Shown: positions 1-12,066 of the stretch, piece after piece | Position numbering within the stretch: position 1 is the first letter of the stretch | Layout: each line of letters opens with the position of its first letter | DNA from: Fragum whitleyi | Lineage: Eukaryota; Mollusca; Bivalvia; Cardiida; Cardiidae | Direction: 5' to 3' | DNA length: 64,000 bases | NCBI GenBank assembly: GCA_948146395.1 | Contig: OX411551.1 | Span: 49,906,997-49,970,996 of the forward strand | The notes under the pieces: model-generated | What the model was told of the DNA's origin: nothing | The model's database searches: none | Seen by the model: only the letters and a program-made list of their open reading frames with translations | Program-made: the position numbers and the translations under genes

Positions 1-129
1 AAAGTAGCAAGGCGGTAAGATTACGAACAGAAAACAGTATGTAAGTACAAGTATCTTTTACTATTTCTATACACTCATAAGCTGTAAAAGGTAAAGTCTT
101 AAAACGATCGAAGCATTTTTGCTTCTGTA

Positions 130-507
130 TTGGACTATAGTTCATTTTACTTCATTGTTCCAGGCTTCCATTCCGTTGAGGTGGGGTATATGAATGAAAT
201 GTCAACTTATGAATCAAACAGAAATTCATGCAGTAAAAAGATACCAAATGAGAGTAAAGAAGGTCAAAATAGCCCCAAACCATCCACAAGTGGTCTAACT
301 ATGAAAAAAACAGTCCTGCTCCATACAGACACCGACTCCGATGAAGATGGTGATGTAGATGAAAATGAGCTCTGCTGTGTCTGTAAAAAGATGTCCCCAG
401 CTTGCAAAAACTCTTACACTGAGCTTAAAATTGTCAATTGGGCACAATGTGATCAATGTCAGCACAGCGATTGGTCCTTACTGCGCATGTGCAACTTTCT
501 TAAATAA
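130..507 (+). pseudogene. pogo/Tigger-like transposase C-terminal zinc finger remnant
   Basis: The 125-residue frame has a Ser/Pro/Asp-rich linker, an acidic stretch (TDTDSDEDGDVDENE, about residues 66-80) and a cysteine finger starting ELCCVCKKMSP and continuing to WAQCDQCQHSDW. CxxC followed about 20-25 residues later by W-x-QCDxCxHW is the pattern I know from the C-terminal finger of pogo/Tigger-type transposases in invertebrates, where the acidic linker follows the DDE catalytic core. After the QCDQCQH motif the frame loses family character (the usual Tyr-Cys and last Cys-x2-Cys are missing) and stops. No DDE core is visible; it would lie before the window. A splice acceptor (ttcattgttccag, ends at 163) makes a spliced exon from 164 possible. 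It could instead be a 5' exon of the plus-strand gene ending at 26450, but I found no donor that fits the phase. Family assignment is inference from motif spacing. Confidence 0.5.
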
Positions 508-1484
508 CACCCACGAATCGACGGGGTAATAGCATAGTGTATCAAAAGTCTCATGCCATCAGTGTTCTTTTTAGGAATTATTCATTTATGACTTATCGTC
601 ACCCTAATATAATAGTGTTCTTACTCCATTTTGGTCGAAAAATGAGATACTGGTACGGTTGGAAAGGTCCCGAAGAGCTCTACCTATCCATGCGATCCGT
701 TTTGTAATATATTAAGTCAATGTTCATCCAATCCAATTTCAGGGTCCTTTCAAGTTATAATTTCATGCAAAAGTCATAAAAAGTATGCATGCTTTAGGAA
801 AAATATAGTTGTTATCCCCTTTTGATTATTTTAGACCTTTAAAGAAGATAGACTGCATCACAATGGCTTGTATTCTAATAAGTTGATTTTCATTTGCCCT
901 GTTTAAATTATTTTTTAGGAAAGGTATTCTATTTTTTTAATGAACTAAAGTTCTTCAGGGCATTCTTACCTTGTGTCCATAAAAGAAAGAAAAAAAAAAA
1001 AAAAAACAAAAAAACAGAGACAGGTCAATATGACCTATGAGCTTTTGGGGAAATATATAGCATATAACACCCTTACAGTATATACAGCGACATTTACAAA
1101 TGTTCATAGAGCAATTGGAAGCGCTTTGGACTGTCAATCTAGAGGTCCTGGGTTTGATCCCCAATGGCGGCATTCATCCTTTCTTACTATTTGTCTGTCA
1201 CCAATGGGTTGATAATTGTAGACCTATGTGGGATAGAAGCTGGAGGCTGAGGAAGGATGTCATGGTAGTACTGATGTGAGAAATACCAGGAATCCATTAT
1301 TAGGTGTTCCAACCGCCACAATATAACTGAAAGATTGTTGAAAGAGGCGTAAAACCCCATTCAAACAGAAAGAAATGTTATAGCCTACAGACCATTGTGC
1401 AAAATCTATCCTCAGATGAGATACTCAGGTGAATAATTTAGAGCCAAATAGATCTTGTTGAAAATTTATAATGATTTTTTTCAG

Positions 1485-1514
1485 GTAATGTCAAGTTTAA
1501 AGACACAACCAAAG
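1485..1514 (+). CDS. Probable small internal exon of the Myb/SANT-like nuclear gene
   Basis: A 30-base exon is bounded by a good acceptor (a T-run then CAG at 1482-1484) and a strong donor (AAAG|GTAAGA, GT at 1515). Read with one base carried in and one carried out it gives NVKFKDTTK. The outgoing base joins the first two bases of the exon at 18770 to make Glu, giving ..DTTKERRPYKRKS.., so phase is preserved across a 17-kb intron. Support is splice consensus plus phase only. The exon is short, and other exons may lie between it and 18770. Confidence 0.5.
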
Positions 1515-1991
1515 GTAAGAGCTCTTCAATTTCCAATGCTCCATTTGAAACAACAAAATAATATTGTCTCTCAATATGTACCTGTATTCATGATTACCAA
1601 ATTATATAGGCATTCTAGACATGATATGCCTCATCCAAAAGCCAAAGCAGCTTACTTTTTAGCTTGAAAATGCTCAAGGTGAGCTACTGTGATCGGTCAG
1701 TGTCTGAATATAGCAATGTCATTTCTCTATGATGAATTGAATGTTATATAGTGGAAACTTTGAAAATCATTTTCTTAGAAACTAAATGATGGATATCAAC
1801 CAAGTGTCACATGAATTATCCTAAGTGTCTACCTATCAACTTACCAAGAATTACGGTGATCAGATGGAAATTATTACTCATGGGTGGAGGTCATTTTTCA
1901 AACATAATATTGAATAAAATTTTGCAAATAGGCTATTTTTAGGTGGTCTTTTATTATACTACAATACAGTATTTCAATAAGAAACAAACCA

Positions 1992-3326
1992 TTTTTAGCT
2001 CACCTGAGCACAACATGCTCAAGGTGAGCTTTGTGATCACCTTTTGTCCGTTGTGTGTCAGAAGTCGTCAACAACTCTTTAAACATCCTATCCTCAGTTA
2101 CCAATGGGTGGATTTCAACCAAACTTGACAGAAATGTTTGTTTGGTGACCCTCTTCAAAATATGGGTGTGGCGGGGGGCAGTTTTTGACATCGATATCTT
2201 TGAACATCTTCTCCTCAGTAACCAATGGAGGGATTTCAACAAAACTTTGCAGAAATGTTTCTTGGGTGACCCTCTATAAAACTTGTTTGTGAATTTTTGA
2301 TTGACCCCCAAAATATGGGTGTGGCAAGGTGGGGCAGTTTTTGACTCCAAAATCTTAAAACATCTTCTCCTCAGTAACCAATGCTCGGATTTCAACCAAA
2401 CTTGGCAGAAGTATTTGTTGGGTGACCCTCTTCAAAACTTGTTGGTGAATTTTTGATTGACCCCCAAATATGGGTGTGGCAGGGCAGGGCAGTTTTTGAC
2501 CCCGAAATCTGAAAACATCTTTTCCTTAATAAACAATGGGGGGTGGGATTTAAATGAAACTTGGCTGAAATGTTCCTTTGGTGACCCTCTATAAAATTTG
2601 TTTGTGAATTTTGATTTGACCCTCAAATATGGGCATTGTAGCGTTGGGCAGTTTTTGACCCCAAAATCTTAAAACATCTTTTTCTCAGTAACCAATTGGG
2701 GGATTTCAACGAAACTTTGCAGAAATGTTCCTTGTTCTGAAATCAATTATGTGATCATCTTATTGACCTCCAAATAATGGCGTGGCAAGACGGGCAGTAT
2801 TTGATCCCTAAATCTTTGATCATCTTCTCAGTAATCAATGGGCAGATTTCAACCAAACTTTGCTGAAATGTTTCTTTGGTCACCCTTCTCAAGAATTATT
2901 TGTAGAGGTTTGACTAACCCTCAAATATGGGCGTGGCAAGGCAAGGGAGTTTTTGACCAAAAATCTTTGAACATCTTCTCCTCAGTAACCAATGGGCAGA
3001 TTTCAACCAAACTTGGCAGAAATGTTCCTTGGATGACCGTCTTCAAAACCTGTTCATGAATTTTTGTTTGACCAACAGATATTGGCGTGGCAGGGTGGGC
3101 AGTTTTTGATCCCAAAATTTTCAGACATCTTCTCCTCAGTAACCAATGGGGAAATTTCTATTTAAGTTGGCAGAAATGTTCCTTGGGTGACCCTTCTTAA
3201 AACTTCTTTGCGATTTTTTGATTGACCCCCAAATATGGGTGGGGCAGTTTTTGGCCCCCAAAGTTATTCCTCAATCATCATTAATTAGTCAGGTGGGCAA
3301 ATAAGGGCCATTCTAGCCCTCTTGCT
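1992..3326 (+). mobile_element. Helentron-like element H1, with 8 internal tandem units
   Basis: Starts after a T-run with AGCTCACCTGAGCA..TGCTCAAGGTGAGCT (5' hairpin). It ends with an inverted copy of the start (CAGGTGGGC, about 3290), a hairpin (AGGGCCATTCTAGCCCT) and CTCTTGCTT. Inside, a unit of about 150 bp (marked by TCTTCTCCTCAGTAACCAATGG, at about 2087, 2208, 2361, 2517, 2679, 2822, 2970 and 3128) is repeated eight times with about 10-20 percent divergence. No transposase. The short ORFs here are frames through the tandem units. Confidence 0.75.
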
Positions 3327-3532
3327 TAAGACATACTAATTTGCTTATTTGGTTTAATATAATGAAAACTTTTTGAATTGCGGTAAAGATTGGAGTTGCT
3401 TCTTTTGTTTTTTTAAAAAAAAAAACAATTATCATTCCCTTATAATCACTATCAGGAGAATCAGGCACTCAAGCGCCACTAAGAACATTTTTAAGGAGAT
3501 CACAAATACAGTGGAGGGTAATTTATAGCTTT

Positions 3533-3770
3533 CACAAAAAAAGAAAGATATACACTGTAAGGACTAAAAATGTCTTCTCAAAAATCAAAGGAAAGTAAAG
3601 ACACACATTGTTAGGACATTAAGTGTTCTCAAAAAAAAAGAAAGGAAAGGAGATTCACAGTCTTAGGACATTAAGGATACACTGTTAGGACATTTAGTGT
3701 CCCCACAAAAAAGAAAGGAAGAGAGATACAGAGTCTGTGTGGACAGTTAGTATCCTAACATATAAAATTG
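3533..3770 (+). repeat. Short A-rich tandem repeat, about 60 bp unit
   Basis: About four degenerate units share CTGTTAGGACATTTAGTGTC followed by an A-rich AAAAAGAAAGGAA block. The array lies in the otherwise repeat-poor stretch 3330-4120 of the long intron. Confidence 0.6.
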
Positions 3771-4129
3771 AAATATAAATTGGGAAAGAAAGAGTTAAGT
3801 AATACCAAGCCTCAATTAACTGCTCATTTGGTGAACATGAATTCTTTGTTTGTAGAAAAGTCGTTACCCGTTAAATGGGGAAAGTTTACTTAAACTGTAC
3901 AGGAATTTATCTTTATTATTTACTTGATGTATAAATATTAGAAAATTATGTTTGATATGATTTAATGGTATGTTTGCTAATCAATGCGGCTTATCAGTCG
4001 AAATATATTCATATTTTAATTTTTTACATATCAATTTTTGTTCAATTGAGAAAAAAGCTTTAAAGCTTATAGAGCCATCTTCGAACACCCAATCAAAGTG
4101 TTTTCACATCCCTGAAAGAGAGAGAGGCG

Positions 4130-4290
4130 GTAGTTTATACCCACTGCTACCAGACTTTACATCTGGGTCAGCTTGGGCTGGCTATTATTATTGTTTTGCC
4201 AATAAACACACCTAAGCAATGGTGGGGCTCAAACCATGAAGCTCCAGGTTGAGAGTTGAGCCACTAGGCCACCCTGACATAATCACCATC
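4130..4290 (-). repeat. tRNA-derived SINE, family C
   Basis: On the minus strand a tRNA-like head (GTGGCCTAGTGGCTCAACTC, then GGTTTGAGCCCCACC as B box) is followed by AGGTGTGTTTATTGG and TAGCCAGCCCAAG. The same body follows a different tRNA-like head at 11708-11950 and part occurs at 51820-51905. Pol III boxes are by eye. Confidence 0.55.
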
Positions 4291-4897
4291 ACTTGGGTAT
4301 AAAGGTACATTTTAGACAGTAAATTTGTTTTCTAATTATTATATCAAATTGTTCTCTTTCCTTTTCTTGTTTTGTTTATTCACCAGAGCATAGCATTATC
4401 AAGGGGAACCATTTTGATCACATCTTGTCGAGTCCTTTGATGTCTGACTCCATCATGTTTTCTGCAAAGACATGAAAAAATTATCTCCTTAAACCACAAA
4501 GGTAGTCTCTATCAGACTTTGAGCACCTCAAAATGAACCTTGGGTATAGCTCTTTCAAATTTGTATACAGAAGTAGATTCCATGCTTACTCCAGTTACAA
4601 TGCTAACCTCAATGAAACACCTTTATTTTCAACTCAGCCATGCAGGAAGTGCTCAAGGTGAGCTTTTGTTACCACTGTTTGTGAACAAAACACAAACAAT
4701 AATAATTCATAGCTGTCAGCTTAACTGTACTAGTAACTGGACATCCAATTTTTCGGATATTTATAAAAACAGTGAAATTAATTCACCAAACCAAGCAAAT
4801 AAATTGTGACCCATCTGAATTAAATAGAGGATATTTGTTTGTTTTAGTGTAAGATTGAGTTATATTTCATTGAGTGAACAGCAAAAGCTATATTTTT

Positions 4898-6174
4898 ATG
4901 CTCCCCGAAGGGAGAGCATATAGCCGCCGCTTTGTCTGTCCGTACGTCCGTAATTCTGTCCGTCCGTCCGTCCCCACCTATTTCTCCATAACCCCTGGGC
5001 CAAATTGAATGAAACTTACCATGTGAACTCCCTATGATATAGTGATGATGACGGTTTTTGGATTTGAGGCCTCGTCACAGGAAAAGGGGACTTAGGGTAA
5101 AAAACAGTTTTTCCCAAATTTCTCCTAGTCTAACAGTCAGAATTTAGTGAAATTTCATATTTGAGTAGCAAATCAGATGCCCTTAACTATAAACTATTTG
5201 AAATTAACGTAAAAAAAATATATCATGGAAAAAGGGGGCTTAATGTTTGATACCTTTACGTTAAATCTTAAAATACAGTTATTCTTTCATTTCTCCTAGT
5301 CTTATGCTCAGAATTTGATGAAATTTCACATTTGAGTAGCAAATCAGATGCCCTTTACCCTAAACTATTTGAAATGTGTGTCTTGAAATATGTCATGCAA
5401 AAAAGGGGGTTTAAATCAGATGCCCTTTACCCTAAACTATTTGAAATTTGTGTCTTGAAATATGTCATGCAAAAAGGGGGTTTAATGTTTGTTACCTTTA
5501 TGTTAGCTGTATAAGATAACAGCTTATTTGAGTCTTAGAAATCTGACCACAGAGCATATCTCCTAAAGTATAATAGCTATCAACTTGAAACTTTATGGGT
5601 GGATAGATCTTATGGAGGAGAAGTGCAGTGCACAAGAACTACAACATTTGCTTGCATAATTTTGGAGGTATTGCCCTTTGTTATTTTTGTTACTTAGATT
5701 ATATCTGGAGCATATCTCCTAAAGTATAATAGCTATCAACTTGAACATTTATGGGTGGATAGATCTCATGGAGGAGAAATGCAGTGCACAAGAACTACAA
5801 GTATTACTTGCATACTTTTGGAGTTATTGCCCTTTGTTATTTTTGATACATAGATTTTGTCTGGAGCATATCTCCTAAAGTATAATAGCTATCAACTTGA
5901 AACTTTATGGTTGGATAGATCTCATGGAGGAGAAGTGCAATACACCAGAACTATAACTCTTGCTTGCATAATTTTGGAGTTATTGCCCTTTGTTATTTTT
6001 AATACTTAAATTTAATAGGAGGTAAATCTCTGACAGTACAAAAGAATCTTTAATCTATTAGGCTTCAGTTTACTATCAAGCTTTTGTGGCTGGGGATGTC
6101 CATGTCCAACATGGCTCTTGTTTTTGTGACAATGCCTTATTCGGGGAGCATAATCTGTCTCTGACGGCTCTTGT
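4898..6174 (+). mobile_element. Helentron-like element H2 (ATGCTCCCCG type)
   Basis: 5' end ATGCTCCCCGAAGGGAGAGCAT (hairpin) follows a T-run and leads into a GTCC-rich stretch. Near the 3' end is the inverted start (TTCGGGGAGCAT, about 6139), then CTGTCTCTGACGG (small stem-loop) and CTCTTGT. It contains a 74-bp duplication at about 5341-5488 and three units of about 160 bp (5552, 5708, 5874; GAGCATATCTCCTAAAG). Non-coding. Confidence 0.75.
5552..6012 (+). repeat. Three tandem units of about 160 bp inside H2
   Basis: Each unit starts GAGCATATCTCCTAAAG and ends TTATTGCCCTTTGTTATTTT. Unit lengths are 156 and 166 bp. Related units occur at 24768-25130. Confidence 0.7.
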
Positions 6175-7179
6175 CATGAGTTGCAAAGCCATGAGTGAAA
6201 ATAAAGCTTTTGTTCTTCACGAAGTGAATTATTAGTCGATCTTACTCAAAAAACAAATGATAATTATATTTCTTTAATGCGGTAATGAGACAAAATGTGA
6301 AAAAAATGGGACAATTTTTCTTAAAGCATGTCATTTTGCATGTGATTACTAGGCAACGTCAACATGACGTCATTAGGATTTGTTTTTTCGGCTCCACTAA
6401 GATAAGGTCAAATAGAGTGAAATAAACAAAAGCAAGTTTTTAATAATTTAACTTCCTTGCAGCAAGATTACCAAGTGATAATCTACCATTATTTCTCGAT
6501 AAACCAGCGAAGAGCATTAAAGGAAAGATTTATACATTGAACTGAAATAGAATTTACAAACAAGTTATGAATACCAACAATAAAATATAAAATATTTCAT
6601 CATTTTTGTGAAGAATGGTTTATTAGCTCCATGGCCGAAGGCCACTGGGGCTATTGTCATGGCTCTGTGTCTACCATGCCTCTGTCCGTCTTTCTGTGCA
6701 TGCAGTCATAATTTTTTTCTTTAAAAATCTTCTCCTCAGAAACTACTGAATGCATTTAAACCATTCTTCACAGGAATAATCCTTGGGTGACCCCTCTTTT
6801 AAAGTTGTTTAAAGATTTTTGATCCAATGAAAAACAAGTCTTTAATTGGCTCGGCTAATTTCCACATATGGTAGTATGTTACTTTTCTCAGAATCTAACA
6901 GATGCATATCAGCCAAATTTGACTGGAATGATCCTTGGGTAACCCCTTATCAATCTACAAAAAATTATTTTGATCAGATGAAAAATGTGTCTTTTATGGA
7001 CAGAGGTCATTTCTCTATATGTTGTATAGTGGAAACTTTGAAAATCATTTTTATCAGAACCTAAATGATGGATATCAACCAAACTTAAATGGAATGATCC
7101 TTGGGTGACCCTTTATCAATCTACAGTACGGAACATCGGGAATTTGACAATCATTTCAATCACAATCCAATCATTCACA

Positions 7180-7330
7180 GGCAATCACGTTCAATCAGTG
7201 CTCAGCGTTCAATCAGCATTCAATCATAAATTTTCAATCAGCGTTCAATCAGAATCGTTACAAAGCGTTCAATCAGAACCGTTCACTCATTCCGATCAGT
7301 TACATGATAAGAAACCGTTCAATCAGTTTT
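7180..7330 (+). repeat. Subterminal GTTCAATCAG repeats
   Basis: At least eight copies of TTCAATCA or CATTCAATCA, most preceded by GCG or CG, occur within 150 bases of the left end of the 5.9 kb element. Matching motifs lie near its right end at about 12890-12990. Clustered subterminal motifs are typical transposase-binding sites; that role is inference. Confidence 0.6.
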
Positions 7331-8173
7331 AACAAAAATATTTTCGTTTGGTTAAAAATAATTCGTTTTGTTGATAGAATAGATAAATTAAAAAGCAAAT
7401 TCACAATCTTTTCGAAATAAATAGCTCTAGCGAGTTTCGGAAACATCCAGGAAAATTAAAGGCGAGAGGACGAGAACTTGCGCGTGTTCGTTTCTTATTC
7501 GAGTTCCACCCAAATACCGTTTTCGCCTCAGTGCCAGTTCGTACCTAGTCTGCCAGTAGAGAATGAAAGGATGAACAGCCAAAAGATTTTCCTTTCTTTC
7601 TTTAAACAATGTCTCTCCTCAGTGGCCGGCTTTACCGGGGCCATAATGTTTTATTAAAGGCAAGAACATTGTTACCCTTATGAAATATTACTTAAGGAAA
7701 GTGCATTCAATTGACTGGTAAACAAATCCTATCCATGTTACTCTCCAATATTTCATTAATTAGGCCATGCTCACCAGCCACGGCATGCATTTCATTTTCA
7801 TACGGCGGATTCATGAAGACTGTAATGTAGACTTGTTAACCTGTCCCATCTACGCTACCCTCCGATCTATATCGATAGATTGAGACAGGCTCGCCAGTCA
7901 AACCGTAATGTAGGTTTTACTCTACAGTTAGGTCTTCAAAGTTAACCACGTGTTGATTAAATTTCCCGATGAAAATGAATGATAAGACTCACGATAGGGG
8001 CTACTTTACATCCGCAACTGCAGTCTAGGGTAATTGTTGGGCTGCAATTTTTTTATGAAAAGGTTTCGGTCAACTTGTATCGAAACTTCTTACATTTAAC
8101 TATTGAGTCCTATGCCGGTGGTATGAGCACCTAATTATTGACTCTTGATTTTACTGTATTTTACCAGTAAATA

Positions 8174-8575
8174 CAGTAAGAAGAATCCGGAAATTGAAAG
8201 GCCTTTGAATGAAATTGAATGAGTGTGATGAGCAGATTTACATTGAATTTCAAGGGAGGTAAAACAAAATTGACTTTAAATTAGTGCTAATTGATTACCT
8301 CCCTTTATAAGACCTACAAACTTTTCTGGATTTGTGTCTTTACAGACAAATCAGATCCTTAAAAATCAACGGCAGCCTTAAAAATCATACAATCATTTTA
8401 TTGGAATGCTGATCATTTTGCACAGATTCAAAGTGTTTTTGAATGATTTCGGAGCGTTTTAAATTGATTGAAGTGAGTGTTAGAAATGAAATATTGGAGC
8501 ACTGGGCAAGTGATTTCGATTGGTTTTGATCTAGATGAATGTCAATTTCACAATGTGATTAGCAGTTTACACAAC
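8174..8575 (+). mobile_element. M1 MITE copy (nested in the 5.9 kb element)
   Basis: Left end TACAGTAAGAAGAATCCGG is worn; right end GTCAATTTCACAATGTGATT then AGCAGTTTA. It retains GGGAGGTAA..TTACCTCCC and the GGAGC..AAGTGATTT features of the family. It is the only M1 copy left of 38 kb. An ORF overlapping its right end (8477-8713) is not supported as a gene. Confidence 0.6.
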
Positions 8576-8714
8576 CCCTTTTCTGAACCATCAGCTGGGA
8601 GAAGAAAGTCAAATTTGATGGATGCCACCATCAAGAGATTGGGCCTGGGACCCAACAATTTGTGTGTTAGAAATGGGGTTAACACTGCTTTTAACAATCT
8701 TAGTGTCTTTTAAG

Positions 8715-9076
8715 CTTTTCAAGCACTACCATTAGATCCCTTCCCAGCCTCTGGCTGCTGTCCCATATAGGTTTATGATTATTAATCCACAGGGGCTAAG
8801 CTTAGCAGTAACGAAGGACTGTCAAACATGGGGTAGCGAGTTAGAACCCCGGCTCAGCCAACTTTCATCCTTCAATAATGATTATACTAGAGTCAACGGC
8901 ATATGATATGTTTCTTACGATAAAATGTAGCACGCCTTCGATGGATGAGCAGCTAGTGGCTCTCAAGAAATGTTGAGGTTTTACTGGTGTGAAAAAGGAT
9001 ATGAGTTGGTGCACTGGCCAACTGTAATATAACTGCACTAATATTGAAAGTGGTATTAAACCCCATGCAAACAAAA
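8715..9076. repeat. Two SINE pieces back to back
   Basis: 8715-8787 matches the SINE body in reverse orientation (CCCATATAGGTTTATGATTAT). 8795-9076 is in plus orientation, with a worn B box (GAGTTAGAACCCC) and the family tail TTGAAAGTGGTATTAAACCCCA. Old and diverged. Confidence 0.5.
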
Positions 9077-9265
9077 CATATCAACCCATTCGGGGGAACA
9101 ACTTGTAGGAAAGGACAGTGGCTCCAGGAGCAAATGAATTGGTGTTGGATACACTACCACAGTAGTTACCCAAATACATCCGCCTATATAGTTGTGATGA
9201 AAATATATATCGCATATTCCTTTAGTCACTTACAACACATGCTAAATATGGCCATGATTTGTATA

Positions 9266-9360
9266 GAGGTAGTGGACCCTTAATAGTTCCTCCACATATT
9301 TGAACTCATGATCTTTCACAATGTTTATAGAGGTTTCACAATTAAAATCATTAGGAAACC
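9266..9360 (+). repeat. GGTAGTGGACC dispersed repeat, copy 1
   Basis: GGTAGTGGACCC..TAATAGTT and AGAGGTTTCACA..ATTAGGAAACC are shared with 10970-11060 and 11470-11560. All three copies are in the same orientation inside the 5.9 kb element. I recall this head from other bivalve sequences but cannot name the family. Confidence 0.55.
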
Positions 9361-9549
9361 TCAGTTATTCTGCGTAATTAATGAACTGGAAGGGCGGGGC
9401 TTAACCTTGACGTAATTTGACGAGTTTACTTTTTAATAGTTTGGGTTCTTTCAATTTTTAGTCGGTAATCATGGCTAACGCGTGCAAATAACTGTATCCT
9501 AAAACCTAAAGGATTCTCATGCTTTGGGAGAGTGAACACATTTCATCGT

Positions 9550-9612
9550 TTGGTTACCAAGGCCTCGTACTTCAGCTTAATTTAGCTGAAGTTACGAGGA
9601 TTTGGTAACCAA
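9550..9612. repeat. 63-bp near-perfect palindrome
   Basis: TTGGTTACCAA .. CTCGTACTTCAGCT / AGCTGAAGTTACGAG .. TTGGTAACCAA forms a hairpin with arms of about 29 bp and a few mismatches. It has no ORF and no TA or TTAA flank that I can call. Confidence 0.7.
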
Positions 9613-10668
9613 TCTACGATTTAAGGTCTCGAGTTATTTATGTCGACTCTCTTTAGAAGAAGGTTATTTCAGATAAAAGCTGATTTCCCTTAACCTTTAG
9701 TGCAATGACCCGTTACTTAGGCTCCGCCCTGCCAGGGCATTTTTCATGGATAATAACACTGTTACAGTTCATTACTCCCAAAATTATGTGTATCTATCAC
9801 GGGTGTACTACCTTAATCCAATTCAATCTAAACCTGGAAATTCCCATTTTGGCAGGAGATATAGACAAGGATCATCCTGAACATATGTGCAGTCTGATCT
9901 TAGTCTACACCATCTGTTTGACCAAGAACTGTGTTGAGACTAAATTTTCAAGATAAATTTGTTGGATGATTTTTTCTTTCAGAGACATTCAGCACTTTGC
10001 CTTAAAGCTAGTGTTATTTAGACTGGATTTACACTTACTGCAAAAGAAGGGTAAATGGCCATTGGCATTGATGAGCTATTTCCCATGTGCGTATCCAGTG
10101 GGGGGGAAATCAGGACAAAAAGATTACATTGAAATACATTTATACAAATATATTATCAGTGGGTGACCAAATTTGAGGTTTAGCTTAAACGTTTTGCTCA
10201 CCAACTGATAAATTGATTAATAGACAACTATGTTTGTGCTGCTCTCATGGAAAACAAAAGCACCATATGCGGGTGCCTATGCTTTGCTGTTGGTGAAAAA
10301 AATTGTCGAAACAGGGGCATAATTTGCAAAATATGCATCTAGATTTATACATCTTGTCAGTAGAGTTGGTTCTTTGGTTAGAGAAAATATGAGACAAGTT
10401 CCAATTCAATACCTGTAGGAATACCATAGATAAATGAGTCATTCTACCCTACTTTAAAGTCAAATTGTGAATAGCAGGAAGTGAAGTCTCAGAGTTTAAA
10501 CTAAACTCAAACTTTTTCATTTGATTAATTTGTTACAGATAAAATTCAGGGTGAAACAACAATAGCTAAGTACAATTAAAGCTGTTAATTTTGTCTCTTG
10601 TCCAATGATAAATTCAATAAATAGTTGAAAAAATGCACATTTGATAAAACAGTAATGATCAAGCACAG

Positions 10669-10823
10669 AGGTGTGTTTTATAAATTAAGATTTTGAAGAT
10701 ATCTTAAGATTTTTAATCGGAATATCCCGCGCAATTCAGTTGAAATTCTACATAGCAGTCCGAGATATCCCGATTAAAAAATAAAAATAAATCTTAAAAT
10801 TCTTCATCCTAAAAAACACACCT
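10669..10823. mobile_element. 155-bp palindromic MITE-like element
   Basis: Outer arms AGGTGTGTTTTATAAATTAA.. and ..CCTAAAAAACACACCT pair, and inner arms TTTTTAATCGGAATATCCCG and CGAGATATCCCGATTAAAAA pair. The spacer is about 40 bases. The target duplication is unclear. Confidence 0.6.
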
Positions 10824-10969
10824 ACTGTCAATTAAAATTCAGTTTTAAAGAAAAGTAATATGGCTATTCTGTATTTAGAAATCTACTAAAAATGCTACCA
10901 TCTTGCTCAGTCAATGCAGAGTGTACAGTCCAACAGGGATCAATATTTTGCCAGATCAGTATTGGTTTG

Positions 10970-11060
10970 AAGGTAGTGGACCCGTCATAGTTTCACAACA
11001 CTTCAAAGCAATAAATTTTAACAATGTTAACCGAGGTTTCCTAATGATTATCATTTGCAG
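10970..11060 (+). repeat. GGTAGTGGACC dispersed repeat, copy 2
   Basis: GGTAGTGGACCCGTCATAGTTT then GAGGTTTCCTAATGATTATC; best-preserved copy. The neighbouring 102-codon frame (10903-11211) runs through it and is not a gene. Confidence 0.55.
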
Positions 11061-11469
11061 GTGTTTTTTTACTGAGAAACTGGGGCTGAATATCGGCCCC
11101 TTCCCCTTGGCGATTTTTCCCCCCAAAATGGACCTTTTCCGCTCCAAAAAGAATTTCCCCACCCAAACAAGGTTTTGCCCAGTTAATGTTTATGTTATAA
11201 ATCAAAGATAGCGGATAATTTGCTCTTAAAATGCATTTACGGTTCCATTTTTAGTCGTAAAACAGCATCAGACATCTTTCATAAGGGGCAAAAATGTTAA
11301 CATTCCGGAATTTCCCAGACATCATTAGGCTCTACTCGGTCAATTCTGTATCAATATTCACCAAATCCGGAACCCTCGGCGATTACAAAATACTGGAAAC
11401 ATCGCTCAGACTTTTCCCTGATGCCATTTTATTATGATTCTGCTCAGACTTTACACAAGGAACCATATT

Positions 11470-11560
11470 AAGGTAGTGGACCAGTAAAAGTTTCGCAACA
11501 TTTCAGGAGGCATGAACTTTAACAAGTTTAAAGATTTCCTAATGATTTCATTTGGAAACT
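11470..11560 (+). repeat. GGTAGTGGACC dispersed repeat, copy 3
   Basis: AGGTAGTGGACCAGTAAAAG then AGATTTCCTAATGATTTCAT, about 80 percent like copy 2. Confidence 0.5.
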
Positions 11561-11707
11561 AGGTTAACATTATGAAATATTATGAGTCGCAAACAGCATA
11601 GATTGACCACTTTTAGTCGAGATGTAAAATATTTGAGGTAAATTATGTGAGAGATTATAACTAGAACTAATTCTAACATTCACTTTGGATAAAACAATGT
11701 ATCTCAC

Positions 11708-11950
11708 TCAGTGTCATTGTGGTAAAGGTACTTAATTCTTGACCTGGAAGTTAGTGGTTCACGGCCCACTGTCACAAAGGTGTGTTAATAAATGGGCACT
11801 TAGTAGCCAGCCCAAGTTCACCCAGCTTTTTTTCACAATCTGAAATAAATGTATCTGGCACCCTAACCAATGACTAACAGTTTCCATTCAGCACACACAC
11901 ACATTTGCCAGTAATACCCAAAGGGGGAAATAGGCAGTAGATAGATAGGG
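11708..11950 (+). repeat. tRNA-derived SINE, family C, second copy
   Basis: Head TGTGGTAAAGGTACTTAATTC with B box GTGGTTCACGGCCC, then AGGTGTGTTAATAAATGGGC and TAGCCAGCCCAAGTTCACCC. The body matches the inverted copy at 4130-4290. Confidence 0.5.
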
Positions 11951-12066
11951 AACCAGTCAAACCAGCTCCTTGTCAAACCAGCCCCACGGTCAAACAGGTC
12001 CCAATAGGGTCATACCGCCCCCAAAAATGGTCAAACCGGCCCCAAATCAGTCAAACCGGGCCTTTT
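11945..12066 (+). repeat. Degenerate GTCAAACCGGCCCC minisatellite
   Basis: About seven 17-20 bp units of the type GTCAAACCAGCCCC / GTCAAACCGGCCCCAAA. It is GC-rich in an AT-rich region. Confidence 0.6.

Noticed and set aside
2000..2395. 131-codon minus ORF with repeated HWLLRRRC
   Set aside because: Frame through the tandem units of a Helentron-like element.
9705..9956. 83-codon ORF and its neighbour at 9966-10166
   Set aside because: Contains the dispersed CATATGTGCAG repeat and lies inside a 5.9 kb transposon without transposase similarity that I can see.
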